A stretch of 46,288 bases of DNA from a bacterium (lineage in GTDB: Bacteria > Verrucomicrobiota > Kiritimatiellia > RFP12 > UBA1067). Positions 21,952 to 32,700 of this stretch are shown here, piece after piece. Under the pieces are notes generated by a model. The model worked only from the letters and a program-made list of their open reading frames with translations. It searched no databases and was not told where the DNA came from. Where the stretch lies: positions 1 through 46,288 of the forward strand of contig JAUNMP010000011.1 in NCBI GenBank assembly GCA_030537465.1, in the 5' to 3' direction. Within the stretch, counting starts at the first letter, position 1; each line of letters opens with the position of its first letter. A program made the translations under genes and the position numbers.

Positions 21952-23685
21952 ATGATTTCACGAGGAGGGTTGATTTCGGGAGTCTTGATCGCCGCACTGG
22001 GCGTCTGCGCTTCGGAGCGCGCACTCACCCTTGACGAGTACCGCGACAAGATGCAGGGGGCCTGGATCGGACAGATGGTCGGTGTCGCCTGGGGAACCCC
22101 CACGGAGTTCCGCTGGAACGACCAGATCATCCCCGCCGAGAAGGTGCCCGTCTGGGCGAGCGACTTCCCAGTGAAAATGGCCTACGGGAACGATGATCTC
22201 TATGTGGAGATGACGTTCCTCAAGTCGTTGGAAGACTACGGCCTCGAGGTCGACATCCGCCAGGCGGGCATCGACTTCGCGAATAGCGAGTACAGCCTGT
22301 GGTGCGCCAATCTGGCGGGACGCGTCAACCTCCGGAAGGGCATCGCCCCGCCGGACAGCTCGCACCCTGAGTTCAACCGCTGCCCGAACGACATCGACTA
22401 CCAGATCGAGGCGGACTATTCCGGAATCATCTCGCCGGGATGCCCGCAGGAGGCGATCCGCCTCGGCAACATCTTCGGTCGGTTGATGAACTTCGGTGAT
22501 GGCGTGTGGGCGGGGCAGTTCATCGGCGCGATGTACGCGGAGGCGTTCTTCACGTCCAACGTCGATCAATTGCTGGACGCGGGCCTCGCTGCGATTCCCT
22601 CGGAGTCTGACTATGCGCAGATGGTCCGCAACGTCCGCGCCTGGCATCGCGAGTTCCCCTCGGACTGGACGAAGTGCTGGGAGAAGATCCGCGCGGCCTA
22701 CTCGAAGAAGTTCAATTCCGCGCTGAAGGACACGAACGGCGGCATTGACGTGCGCCTCAACGGCGCGTGCATCGTGCTGGGGCTCGTCTACGGCAATGGC
22801 GACCTTGACAGGTCGATGGAGCTCTCGATGCGGTGTGGCTGGGATTCGGACTGCAATCCCTCCAACGTTGGTGGCATCCTCATGTGCGCCTGTGGCGCGA
22901 AGGCGTTGCCCGCGAAGTACACGGAGAAGCTGGACCACTTGCTGAAGTTCTCCTACACGGCCTATGACCAGCGCAGCCTCTACGCCGTCTGCGAGAAGCT
23001 GGCGCGTCAGGTCGTCGTCCGCAACGGCGGGCGCGTCGAAAAGGACGCCGCGGGCCACGAGCGCTTCGTGATTCCGCAGAGGGCCCCGGTGCCGGATGCC
23101 TTCATCCCGTCCTGGAAGGCGGGACCGATCGCGCAAAGCCGATTCACCGAGGCAGAAATGGCGAAGCAGAAGTTCGCGATGAAGCTTCCGGACCCTAGGA
23201 GACTTGAGGACGCCGATCCGACCAGGCGTGTGCAGAAAGCGCTTGACGCCCTCTGGCCGGGCTGGAGGACCTCCGCCAACGCCCCTGATATGAAGCCTGG
23301 CTACCGCGAGGTCATAGACTCGTTCCACGGGCAGGTCTACGGCTGCGTGTTGACGCATCCCCCGAAGAAGGGCGAAGCGGTGGTGCTGTCACGCCGGGTG
23401 AAGGTGCCGGCGGGGAACCCCAGTCTTCACTTCGCGGTGGCGAATTCCGCCAAGGGCGACTTCAGGATGCTCGTGAAGATCAACGGTGTCGCGATGCTGG
23501 CGACGGACCTGATGACGCAGAATCCGGGTGAATGGCGCATCGACTTCAGAACCTTTGACATTTCGCTCGAACCCTGGGTCGGAAAGGACGTGTTCATCGA
23601 GCTCGTCAATCAGCCCACGGGATGGTTCAACGAGGCGGCGGTCTGGCATGATTTGCGCCTCTCCTCAAACAGTGGCAGCCTCTGA
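21952..23685 (+). CDS. Exported ADP-ribosylglycohydrolase-fold protein with C-terminal beta-sandwich
   Basis: 577 residues from ATG 21952 (GAGGTG upstream, overlapping the GH10 stop); GTG 21943 is in frame but closer to the SD. Signal peptide ISRGGLISGVLIAALGVC. The DraG/ARH fold is shown by GAWIGQMVGVAWGTPTEF, GNDDLYVEMTFL (the first metal-site acids) and RCGWDSDCNPSNVGGIL (the second metal site D-x-D). The last ~150 residues look like a jelly-roll with RRVKVPAGNPSLHFAV and WRIDFRTFDISLEPWVGKDV. Cytoplasmic DraG enzymes remove ADP-ribose from proteins; an exported copy in a xylan cluster more likely attacks another N- or O-glycosidic bond (inference). Confidence 0.82.
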   Translation: MISRGGLISGVLIAALGVCASERALTLDEYRDKMQGAWIGQMVGVAWGTPTEFRWNDQIIPAEKVPVWASDFPVKMAYGNDDLYVEMTFLKSLEDYGLEVDIRQAGIDFANSEYSLWCANLAGRVNLRKGIAPPDSSHPEFNRCPNDIDYQIEADYSGIISPGCPQEAIRLGNIFGRLMNFGDGVWAGQFIGAMYAEAFFTSNVDQLLDAGLAAIPSESDYAQMVRNVRAWHREFPSDWTKCWEKIRAAYSKKFNSALKDTNGGIDVRLNGACIVLGLVYGNGDLDRSMELSMRCGWDSDCNPSNVGGILMCACGAKALPAKYTEKLDHLLKFSYTAYDQRSLYAVCEKLARQVVVRNGGRVEKDAAGHERFVIPQRAPVPDAFIPSWKAGPIAQSRFTEAEMAKQKFAMKLPDPRRLEDADPTRRVQKALDALWPGWRTSANAPDMKPGYREVIDSFHGQVYGCVLTHPPKKGEAVVLSRRVKVPAGNPSLHFAVANSAKGDFRMLVKINGVAMLATDLMTQNPGEWRIDFRTFDISLEPWVGKDVFIELVNQPTGWFNEAAVWHDLRLSSNSGSL

Positions 23686-23696
23686 TTGGAAGGAAT

Positions 23697-25127
23697 ATGA
23701 ACACCATTGTCGTAGGAGCGGGTTTCACGGGCGTGCAGTTGGCACGCGCGCTGATCGCCGACGGTCATCGCGTGACGCTGATTGACCGCGATAGCGACCG
23801 CGTCCGCGACATCGGAAATCTGCTTGACTGCGAGGTCGTGCGGGCCCAGGGCAATAATCTCGACGCTCTGGAGAAGGCGGGAGTGGAGTCTGCGGATGCG
23901 CTGGTCGCGGTGACGGACAGCGACGAAGTCAACATGATCACGTGCGCGTTGGTGGACGCGGCCTACCCTCATGTGAAGAAGATCGCCCGCGTCCGCAACT
24001 ACTCCTATTATGCCGTCACCGAGGATGCTGCGCGGAAGTACGCCGAGAAGTTTTCGGGGGACCGGCGTCCGCCCTTTGGCATTGACTGGATGGTCAATCC
24101 GGACGTCGAGGTGGCGAAGTCCATTTCGCGGTCCATGGCGCACGGTGCCGTGGGCGGAGTTCTGGAAGTCGGCATGGGCGTTGGAATCGTCTCGATTGTG
24201 GTGGGCGAGGGTTCTTGTCTGAACGAAATGCCGCTCAGGAACCTCGCCACGGCGCACTGGTGGCGTCATCTTGTCGTCTATGTCGAGCGTGCGGAGGGCG
24301 CCGAACTGGCGGGGGGCGAGACGGTGCTTCACGCGGGTGACCGCATTGGCGTTCTCGCGAAGCTCTCTGAGATTTCCGTCGTCGCCAAGCTCTGCGACGC
24401 GAAGATTGGCGCAACCTCCAGGTTGTTGCTGGTGGGGGCGGGGGATGTGGGCTCGCATGTCCTCGCGGGCGTGCGCGAGAAGATCGACGGCTCGTTGATG
24501 GGCAGGTTCCTTGATGTTGCACGGGCGGCGAAGTCCTTCCTCACCGTCTCCGTGGTCGATGATTCCATTGATCGCTGCCGTGCTCTGGCCGAGAATTTCC
24601 GCGACGTGAACGTCTTCTGCGGTGAGGTCACCGACGTCAATCTCGTTCGCGAGGAGAATCTGGGGCAGTATGATCTCGCGCTGTCGGTCTCGGACAATTA
24701 CGAACGCAATCTGATCACCGCGGCCTATCTCAAAACGTGCGGGGTCACCCGGGCGGTTGCGCTGACGGCGAATGCGGATGTTGCGGGCGTTGCGGCCAAG
24801 ATGGGCATCGACGTCGTCGTGCCGATGCGCGACACCGTCGTGGACAGCATCATCAGTCATCTCCGTGGACAGAACGTCAAGTCCGTCCACACAGTCTGCG
24901 GCGGAGCCTTTGAAATCGTCGAGTGCGTGGTGCCGCGGTCCTGCAAGGCGGTGGGGCGGAAGCTGCGCGACCTGAAACTGCCGGGGAAGGCCCTGGTGTT
25001 GATGGTTGACGGGTTGAACGAGGGCGAACGTGCGCCCAACGGCGACACGGTCATTCCCGCGGGGGCCACCGTTGTGCTGATTGTCCCTTCCGGCGACCGG
25101 CGTGTCGTCCGGATGTTTGCGGATTGA
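23697..25127 (+). CDS. trkA: Trk potassium uptake regulatory protein TrkA
   Basis: 476 residues with two RCK_N/RCK_C modules: MNTIVVGAGFTGVQLARAL (first Rossmann GxGxxG), VTLIDRDSDRVRDI, SADALVAVTDSDEVNM, then a second Rossmann around TSRLLLVGAGDVGSHVL and a C-terminal TrkA_C (AVGRKLRDLKLPGKALVL). It forms the NAD-binding cytoplasmic ring gating TrkH. SD AAGGAAT precedes ATG 23697. trkH follows after 9 bases. Confidence 0.93.
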   Translation: MNTIVVGAGFTGVQLARALIADGHRVTLIDRDSDRVRDIGNLLDCEVVRAQGNNLDALEKAGVESADALVAVTDSDEVNMITCALVDAAYPHVKKIARVRNYSYYAVTEDAARKYAEKFSGDRRPPFGIDWMVNPDVEVAKSISRSMAHGAVGGVLEVGMGVGIVSIVVGEGSCLNEMPLRNLATAHWWRHLVVYVERAEGAELAGGETVLHAGDRIGVLAKLSEISVVAKLCDAKIGATSRLLLVGAGDVGSHVLAGVREKIDGSLMGRFLDVARAAKSFLTVSVVDDSIDRCRALAENFRDVNVFCGEVTDVNLVREENLGQYDLALSVSDNYERNLITAAYLKTCGVTRAVALTANADVAGVAAKMGIDVVVPMRDTVVDSIISHLRGQNVKSVHTVCGGAFEIVECVVPRSCKAVGRKLRDLKLPGKALVLMVDGLNEGERAPNGDTVIPAGATVVLIVPSGDRRVVRMFAD

Positions 25128-25136
25128 GGAGATTCG

Positions 25137-26597
25137 ATGCCGGCGGTTCTCATTCGGTCGATCGCAACCGTTCTCTTTGGGGTGGGGACATCGTTTCTGT
25201 TGCCGATTTTCGTGGCGTGGTGGTATGGCGAGCTTCGGCACATCCAGGATTTCGCCCTACCCCTGCTGGCCTGCTGGATCCTGGCCGTGCTGTTCTGGTT
25301 CCGCGGGCGTGGAAAAGGGGGGCTTGGTGGCGTCCAGAATGCCTTCGTCATCGTGGGTTGCGCCTGGGTGGCGATCAGCGTCTTCGGAGCCTTCCCGCTC
25401 TATAACTGCGGAGGTTTCCCTTCGTTCGCCGATGCCCTGTTCGAAAGCGTGAGCGGGTTCACGACGACGGGCGCCTCGGTGCTTGGGGACGTTGAAAGTC
25501 TCCCCCGATGCATCAATTTCTGGAGATGCCAGACGCATTGGCTTGGTGGCATGGGCGTGATCGCCCTGGCCGTGGCCCTGATTCCGCTTCTCGGTGTTGG
25601 CGGGTACCGTCTCATCCAGGCCGAGACCAGCGGACCCGAGAAGGGGAAGCTGACGGCCCGTATCAGCAATACGGCGAAGATTCTTTGGATGATCTATTTC
25701 GTGTTGACCGTGTCGCAGGCCGCCCTGCTCCATTGGTCCGGAATGGACTGGTTCGATGCCGTCTGCCATGCCATGTCGACCTTGGGGACGGGGGGCTTCT
25801 CGACGCGGAATGCCAGTCTGTCGTCCTTCGCCAATCCCACGGCCGAATGGATCTGCACGGTGTTCATGCTTGCGGCATCGGTGAACTTCGGGCTCTACTA
25901 CCAGTTCATCATCGGTAGGTGGTCAGAAATCCGCGACAACACGGAGCTTCGGGGATTCGTCTTTGTCGTGGCCGCGGTGGTTCTGGGAGTGACGGCCCTC
26001 GAATGGACCCACTTCGGAACGTTGGCCACGGCATTCCGGCATTCGGCTTTTCAGGTGGCTTCGATTATCTCGACAACCGGCTTCATGTCCAACGACTATA
26101 CGATGTGGAGACCCTCGTCCCAGCTGCTGATCCTGCTGCTGTTCTTCGTCGGGGGATGCTCGGGGTCGACGGCCGGCGGCATCAAGGTGATTCGGTGGTC
26201 GGTCCTGGCCAAGGAACTGCGGAACCAGATCATGCACCTGCTCCATCCGCACGGGGTCTTCACCCTCCGCATCAATGGCGTCCCCGGGAAGGGGGATGTC
26301 GTTTCCGTGATCGCCTCCTTCATCTTCGTCTACTTTGCGCTCGTCTTCGCCACGGCGTTCATCGGTACGCTCTGTGGACAGGATGTCTTCACGGCCTTCA
26401 CCGCGTCGCTGAGCATGGTCGGCAACATCGGGCCGGCCTTTGGAAAGCTGGGACCTTCCGAGAATCTCGGCGCATTGCCGATGGCGCTGAAGCTCTGGTA
26501 CTGTTTCGCGATGTTGGCGGGACGTCTTGAGGTCTATACGTTGCTGATTATGGTGGGGCGGTCGCTGAATCGGGGTTTTTCAAAAGTCACTGACTAG
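25137..26597 (+). CDS. trkH: Trk potassium uptake membrane protein TrkH
   Basis: 486 residues, about ten hydrophobic segments. Four pore-loop repeats with filter glycines are visible: FTTTGASV, STLGTGGFST, ISTTGFMSN and VGNIGPAFG, as in the TrkH/KtrB family. It is the inner-membrane channel that works with TrkA encoded just upstream (GAGGAG SD). It is flanked by polysaccharide genes, so it may be carried along or may serve ion balance during growth on plant material. Confidence 0.93.
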   Translation: MPAVLIRSIATVLFGVGTSFLLPIFVAWWYGELRHIQDFALPLLACWILAVLFWFRGRGKGGLGGVQNAFVIVGCAWVAISVFGAFPLYNCGGFPSFADALFESVSGFTTTGASVLGDVESLPRCINFWRCQTHWLGGMGVIALAVALIPLLGVGGYRLIQAETSGPEKGKLTARISNTAKILWMIYFVLTVSQAALLHWSGMDWFDAVCHAMSTLGTGGFSTRNASLSSFANPTAEWICTVFMLAASVNFGLYYQFIIGRWSEIRDNTELRGFVFVVAAVVLGVTALEWTHFGTLATAFRHSAFQVASIISTTGFMSNDYTMWRPSSQLLILLLFFVGGCSGSTAGGIKVIRWSVLAKELRNQIMHLLHPHGVFTLRINGVPGKGDVVSVIASFIFVYFALVFATAFIGTLCGQDVFTAFTASLSMVGNIGPAFGKLGPSENLGALPMALKLWYCFAMLAGRLEVYTLLIMVGRSLNRGFSKVTD

Positions 26598-26615
26598 AAG
26601 AAGGAAGAGGTCGAT

Positions 26616-29600
26616 ATGAGGATGCTGTTCGCCGCATTGGGGCTGGTTGCTCTGGAGGGATTCTGCGCGATTGTACCACCTGTCATCCGAGAGGTTGATG
26701 TCGTCGTCGTGGGTGGAACCTTGGATGGTGTGCGGGCCGCCGTGTCCGCACGTGAGGCGGGGGCGTCCGTCTTCCTCGTGGCGCCCCGTGCCTATCTGGG
26801 CGAGGACCGTGCGGGCGCGTTTCAGCTCAAGCGTCTCCCGGAAGACGATGTCTCCGATCCCGTCATCCGCGAGGTCTTCAATCCGTGCTACGCGATGCAG
26901 AAGAACCTGAAGGCCAAAGTCGAGAAGACCGGACAGGACGAGACGCGCATCGTCCAGGTCGCGGATCTCGGCAAAGTCCAGCCGATTTCCGGCGTTCTCA
27001 TGAAAGTTCGGACGCAGGTGCGCCAGGATGCGGCTTTCCGGAAGGACGCCCAAGACCTCTTTGCAACCGCCCGCGTAGCCTTCGAGATCTCTGACGACGG
27101 CGCCAATTGGACGCCCTATGCGGAGGTCTCTCGCGCGGACAATGCCTACGGCGGCCGTGTCGCCGATTCGCTCTTCGAGCATCGCGCGCCCGTTTCCTGC
27201 CGCTACGTCCGCGCCACGCAGACGCGGGAACCCGACTATCCGCGTCAGGAGGTCGGCAGGATCGTCGTCAAGGAACCCGTCGCCGCGGAACTTCGGGACG
27301 AGGTTACGCCGTTTCTCCTCAAACGGGGCCTCGACAAGTCCCTGCTTGCGGCAGGCGTCCCGTTTCTGACGGGATTCCCCGCGACGGACATCCTGCTCGA
27401 CTCCGAAGGTCGCCCTGCAGGCGTCGTCGTCGCCTCACGTAACGGTTTCCAGTCCATCCGCGCCAAGGTCGTGGTCGACGCGACGATGCGTGCGCGTATG
27501 GCCGAGCGCGCCGGCGCGAAGCGGCTGCCGTTCCCGAAGGGAGATCTGCCATGTTCGTTCGTCGTCGTCGGCCAGAAGGGCGAGATCAGTGCCCGTGAGC
27601 TGTCCCTGCCGTTCGGCGATGGCTCGCAGATCGCCTTCATGGCGGCCGAAAACCTTGCCCGTGACCGCACCTGGTGGCCGGAGCAGGGGGATTCCGCCGA
27701 CCATGTGGCGCTCGACATGCCGGATCGCGTCACGAGCTGTCCGGAGGGCATGTTCGTCGTGGGACCCTGCGCGGCGAAGGGAACTTCGCCCTGGGAGGTC
27801 GGTCGTGCCGTCGCCGCGGTGGCCAAGACCCGTTCGGCTGTCGCAGGCGAAATCCGCGTGGCTCGTCCTGAACATCCTGTCCTCGCGACCTATGACGTGG
27901 TTGTGGCGGGCGGCGGCACGGGGGGTGCGCCTGCGGGCATCGGTGCGGCACGGAGGGGTGCTAAGACCGTCGTGCTGGAATTCCTTGACCGTCTTGGGGG
28001 ACAGACCACCGAGGGACGCATCACCGGATACTACTTCGGTAATCGCGTGGGGTTCACCTCCGAGATCGACGCAGGACGTGACGCGACTGGAAAGGTGAAG
28101 TCCGCCGCAAAGGCCGAATGGTTCCGGAAGGCCGTGCGTGAGGCTGGCGGAGACGTGTGGTTCGGAGCCTTCGCGGCAGGTGTCCGGAAGGAGAATGGAC
28201 GCGTGACGGGCGTGATTGCGGTCCTCTCGGACGGAACCTGCGGCATCGTCGCCTGCAAGACCGCCATCGACGCGACGGGAAATTCCGACCTGGCGGCCGC
28301 CGCGGGCTGCGAGACGGAGTTCATCACGGCGGATGAACTGAGCGTACAGGGCGTCGGACAGGCTCCGCAGATGCCGGGCGGCGGCGGTTCCAATTCCGAC
28401 ATTGGCTTCCTGAACGACTGCGACGCGGAGGATCTGTCTTTCTTCGGCCTCCGCTCCCGGCTCAGTCTGCCGGACGGCACCTGGGACCAGGCGCAGATCC
28501 AGGGGTCTCGCGAGCGTCGCCGTTTGAAGGGCGCCTTCTACGTGACGCCGTCCGACGTCATGCTGGAGCGGACCTATCCCGACACCATCTGCCGCACCTA
28601 CTCGAACTTCGACACGCATGGCCAGACGCGCTCGACGCAGTTCTTCATCGAGGACCCGCCCCACAATCCCATGTATGTGAACCTTCCGTACCGCGCGCTT
28701 CTTCCGAAGAAGCTCGAGGGGCTGCTGGTCGTGGGGCTTGGCATGAGCGCCCACCGCGACGCCATGCCGATCCTCCGCATGGAGCCGGATGTGCAGAACC
28801 AGGGCTACGCGGCCGGCGTGGCCTCGGCGATGGCGGTCAAGGACGACATTCCCGTTCGTAATATCAACATCAAGGCTCTCCAGGATCATCTGGTCGAGAA
28901 GAAGATCCTGCCACCGGACGTGCTTGAGATGACGGATTCGTTCCCGCCGTCCGACGTGGACTTTGACCGTGCCACGAAGACGCTGGCCGACGACTATGCG
29001 GGGCTGGCCGTTCTGCTTTCCGACACAGGCCGCGCTCTGCCGCGGCTGAAGGCGGCCTACAAGTCCGCTTCGGCGCCAGAGGCGAAGCTGGTCTACGCTC
29101 ACGTGCTGGGAATGCTCGGCGACCGTACGGGCGAGGCGACGCTGCTCGAGAAGTTCCGGTCCTCCTCCTGGGACAAGGGCTGGAACTACCGTGGCATGAG
29201 CCAGTTCATGCGCAGCGTGAGCTGGACGGACAGCTACGCCATCGCCCTGGGGCGGTCGCGCTCGATCGCCGCGATTCAGCCGCTGCTGGAGAAGGCCGCG
29301 CAGCTGACCCCCGAGAGCGAGTATTCGCACTATCGTGCCCTCGCGCTGGCGCTGGAGTCCATCGGTGACATGAACACCATTCCCGCGTTGGAACGTCTGC
29401 TGAAGCTTCCGGGTGTGGGCGGTCATGCGCTTGCTGCCAACGCGCCGATCCCCCCAATCCGCAACTACTCCAACCGCGAGGGTGACAAGGAGCGCACGCG
29501 CGTGTTGAAGGAACTCTGCCTCGCTCGCGCAATCTTCAATTTGGGCGACACGGCAGATGGGCTTGGGCGTCGGACCCTCGAGGCCTACGCGACCGACCCT

Positions 29601-29660
29601 CGTCGCGCCTATGCGGCGCATGCCGCGCTTGTCCTCAAGGAACGCGTCAATCGCAAATAG
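26616..29660 (+). CDS. Exported FAD-dependent oxidoreductase, multi-domain
   Basis: 1,014 residues; signal peptide MRMLFAALGLVALEGFCA. Order: a first FAD-binding half (VVVVGGTLDGVRAAVSA, then VVASRNGF and VVVDATMRARMAERAG), interrupted near residues 150-215 by a discoidin-like beta-sandwich (FEISDDGANWTPYAEVS ... CRYVRA); then a second complete FAD_oxidored-type domain (YDVVVAGGGTGGAPAGIG near 425, GGQTTEGRITGYYFG, DATGNSDLAAAAG); then a helical C-terminus resembling HEAT repeats from about 800. Substrate unknown; exported members of this family are common in Planctomycetes/Verrucomicrobia glycan clusters. It starts 18 bases after trkH (AAGGAAGAGG SD). Confidence 0.8.
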   Translation: MRMLFAALGLVALEGFCAIVPPVIREVDVVVVGGTLDGVRAAVSAREAGASVFLVAPRAYLGEDRAGAFQLKRLPEDDVSDPVIREVFNPCYAMQKNLKAKVEKTGQDETRIVQVADLGKVQPISGVLMKVRTQVRQDAAFRKDAQDLFATARVAFEISDDGANWTPYAEVSRADNAYGGRVADSLFEHRAPVSCRYVRATQTREPDYPRQEVGRIVVKEPVAAELRDEVTPFLLKRGLDKSLLAAGVPFLTGFPATDILLDSEGRPAGVVVASRNGFQSIRAKVVVDATMRARMAERAGAKRLPFPKGDLPCSFVVVGQKGEISARELSLPFGDGSQIAFMAAENLARDRTWWPEQGDSADHVALDMPDRVTSCPEGMFVVGPCAAKGTSPWEVGRAVAAVAKTRSAVAGEIRVARPEHPVLATYDVVVAGGGTGGAPAGIGAARRGAKTVVLEFLDRLGGQTTEGRITGYYFGNRVGFTSEIDAGRDATGKVKSAAKAEWFRKAVREAGGDVWFGAFAAGVRKENGRVTGVIAVLSDGTCGIVACKTAIDATGNSDLAAAAGCETEFITADELSVQGVGQAPQMPGGGGSNSDIGFLNDCDAEDLSFFGLRSRLSLPDGTWDQAQIQGSRERRRLKGAFYVTPSDVMLERTYPDTICRTYSNFDTHGQTRSTQFFIEDPPHNPMYVNLPYRALLPKKLEGLLVVGLGMSAHRDAMPILRMEPDVQNQGYAAGVASAMAVKDDIPVRNINIKALQDHLVEKKILPPDVLEMTDSFPPSDVDFDRATKTLADDYAGLAVLLSDTGRALPRLKAAYKSASAPEAKLVYAHVLGMLGDRTGEATLLEKFRSSSWDKGWNYRGMSQFMRSVSWTDSYAIALGRSRSIAAIQPLLEKAAQLTPESEYSHYRALALALESIGDMNTIPALERLLKLPGVGGHALAANAPIPPIRNYSNREGDKERTRVLKELCLARAIFNLGDTADGLGRRTLEAYATDPRRAYAAHAALVLKERVNRK

Positions 29661-29690
29661 TGGACACGGATTCAGACTTTCTGGTACAAT
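29661..29690 (+). promoter_or_regulatory. Promoter of the repeat-protein gene
   Basis: TGGACA (29661-29666), 18-base spacer, extended -10 TGGTACAAT (TACAAT 29685-29690). It begins immediately after the upstream stop codon and gives a leader of about 48 bases ending in AAAGGAACAGG before ATG 29745. Confidence 0.55.
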
Positions 29691-29744
29691 CTTCGCAAGT
29701 TCGGTACAGAATGCGGCATCCAGCCGTGGGAAAGGAACAGGACG

Positions 29745-32700
29745 ATGGGACTGAACACATCTCTTTTTACGCCTCTGTGCATGGGGGCGATGTGCGTGGC
29801 GCTCGGTCTGTCGGCGGAGACATTGACCTGGAAGGGTGGCAGTGCGGGAAGCCTGGGCACTGCGGCGAACTGGACGCCTGAGCAGATACCGCAGGACGGT
29901 GATGTCCTGGTATTCCCGAATACCGTAGGTGCCGTGACGGCGGTGAACGATCTTGCGGTTACGTTGGGCGGACTCAACCTCGCCTCGACGGGTGCGTTCG
30001 TGCTGAATGGAACGGAGCCTCTTCGGCTGAACGGGCTGGTCACGTCGTCGGCGAGCATTGCGTCTTCGGCCAAGAGCTATCCAAGCGATCGCATCAACTG
30101 TCCGGTCGAGCTGGTCGGCAATACGCACTTCAATCTGACGGGTGTGCCTGCGGGCGTATCCAATCCCTCCGTAGCTGCTTGCCGAAATCTAGATATTTAC
30201 GGCTGTGTCGGGGGAATTGGCGACCTGGTCGTCTCCAATCGTGTCGAACGCGGTGTCAGCCTGCGGCTCTACTGCCAGACGAACACCTACACGGGTCGGA
30301 CGGTGCTGCGGTCCTTCGGAACGAACAGTGGTCGCAACTACGCGGGCATTTCCGTGATGGGTTCCTTGACGAACGGTCCTTCTTGTCTGGGCATGAACCG
30401 CCAAATCGACATTCGCGGTCGTTTCAGCTTTGACGTCGCCGACATGATCGTCGATCGCGACTTCGTGTTGCCGTGGGGGGATGCAGCCTTCCAGGTGAAC
30501 AAGAGCGGTGGTTGCATCACTGCGAACAGTACGATCAGCTGTCCTGCGGGGGGGACGGCCCAGGTGCTCGAGTTCCGCAACACGTCCTTGACCATTGACG
30601 CCTATCTCTCGAATGTGCAGATCGCCCGTAACGACACGGGGTGGATTTATTTCACGAATCCCACAAACGACATCCGGAATCCAAATCTCGCCATCCTGGA
30701 AGGTGCATTTGTCGCCAAGAAGCTTGCGCCGAGGGGGCTACCGAGTTCTTTGGGCAGTGTCTATACGAAGATTACGCTGGGAAAGAGCAGCGCCAGCACG
30801 AGTGCAGGCCTGGGGTATAACGGTGACGAAGATGCGACGATCGACGCGCCGATCAAGCTGGACTCGCTAGGCTTTACGGGCAGCGCGGGTGCGCGCATTG
30901 ACAATTTGACGGCGGGGACGACGCTGACGGTTGCCGGCGATATCGGCGTCAACGCCACGGCGCGTCCGCATCAGCGCCTTCATCTGCGCGGCGTGGGCGA
31001 CGGCATTCTCTCCGGCAACATTGAAAAGGGCGTCCATTTTGTGAAGGAGGATGCAGGAACCTGGACAATTAACAGTCCGACGGTGGCGACAACAGGCGCG
31101 GTTGAAGTGGCGCAGGGCACGCTCCTCGTCAACTCGGCCATTGCGGATGCGTCTTCGGTGACGGTCGCGGCGAATGCGACATTGGGCGGTTCGGGCACGA
31201 TTGCCGCACCGGTTGTCTTCTCCGCGGGCGCGCGTCTCAAGGCGGGACCGTCCCCCCTGGTCTTCACGGGTGCGGTCTCCTTCCCCTCGACGATGACGGT
31301 TGACACCTCGGACGTCCCTGCCGGTGCTGTGCGTACGGTCTTCACCTGTTCGGATGCCGCGTCGCAGGCGGCGTTGGCGAACGTGGGATTTGTGCCGACG
31401 GACTCCGGGGCGCTCGCCACGGTCGAGAATGGTGCTCTGATGATTCGCCGCAAGGGGTCGTTCTTCTGGACGGGCGCCACAGATACGGTCTGGAACACGT
31501 CGACGGCCAATTGGCGTACGGAGGCGGACGAGTCCGCTGTCTATGTCAATGAGGAGAATGCCTTCTTCACCGATGATGCGACGCCTGCAGATCGTTGTGC
31601 GGTCTCCGTTGCCGAGGGCGTTCGCGCGGCGAACATAACCATGGGGGGCACGAATGACTATTCCTTCGCCGGAGCGCCGTTCACCGTTCTCGGTACTCTC
31701 GAGAAGGGCGGGACGGGGAAGTTGTCTCTCAATGTTGGACTCGATGCCGGGTTGATCCATGTCACGGAGGGTGTGTTCTCCGCGCAGGCGAATGCGGATT
31801 TCGGGACTTCTCCGCTGAGCGTCGAGTCTTTGGGTGTCCATTCTCTTTATCCAGGAAAGCCGATTGCCGGCGCGATTTCATTGGGCAAGCGTTTTGTGTC
31901 CAATACGGTTGTGACGGTTTCGGGACAGGCGTTGGCGGCCGAGAATGGTGGTCCTGTCTCGTTGGTTCCTGGGTCGTATGGCGTCAACTTTGAAACGGAA
32001 TTGCGGGTGACGTCGCCTGCCGTCGTGACGAACCGCACGCTGCTTTGCACATCCGGCGGGGGACGCGTGATGCTGCGCTACCGTCAAACTGCGGATACGA
32101 AGCAGGACTTCGCCTGGTTGGGCGATATTGTCTGTGCCAACGAACCGATGGTCTATATCCATGGCCCCGACAATTCCGCAGGCGGAAATCTGGTCATCGG
32201 CGAATTGGGACGGACGGTTATTACAGGCGCCTGCGCGCTGCTGTCCTTCCGGCAGGGGAACGCCAATCGCGAGATCGTCGTCAACAGCCATATCGACGTA
32301 GCCTCCCGCGATGGTTGTGAGTTGAACGTCTATGCGCGGGTCAGGTTCATGACACCCTCCAATCGTTGGACGTCAGCCTTCCTGAACATCAATTCCGGAA
32401 CGGCCATCCTCGAGGCCAATGACGCGCTCGACTCCAGACGCGGCCTTTTGATGGGAACGAGCGACAAGGGAACGGCCACATCTCACGCCTATTCCGTCGT
32501 CGATTTGAACGGACACGACCAGACGGTGACGCACATCTACGACGACAGCGTGTCGTCCGCCCCGTGGAGTGTCAGTAGCCCCAATTCCAATTGCTGGCAG
32601 ATCATCCGCAGTGCGGCCCCGGCGACCTTGACCATTTCCGATGACAAGACCGAAACGCGCCTCCGGTTCCCGCATACGCAGATCACGGGGGCGGTGTCTG

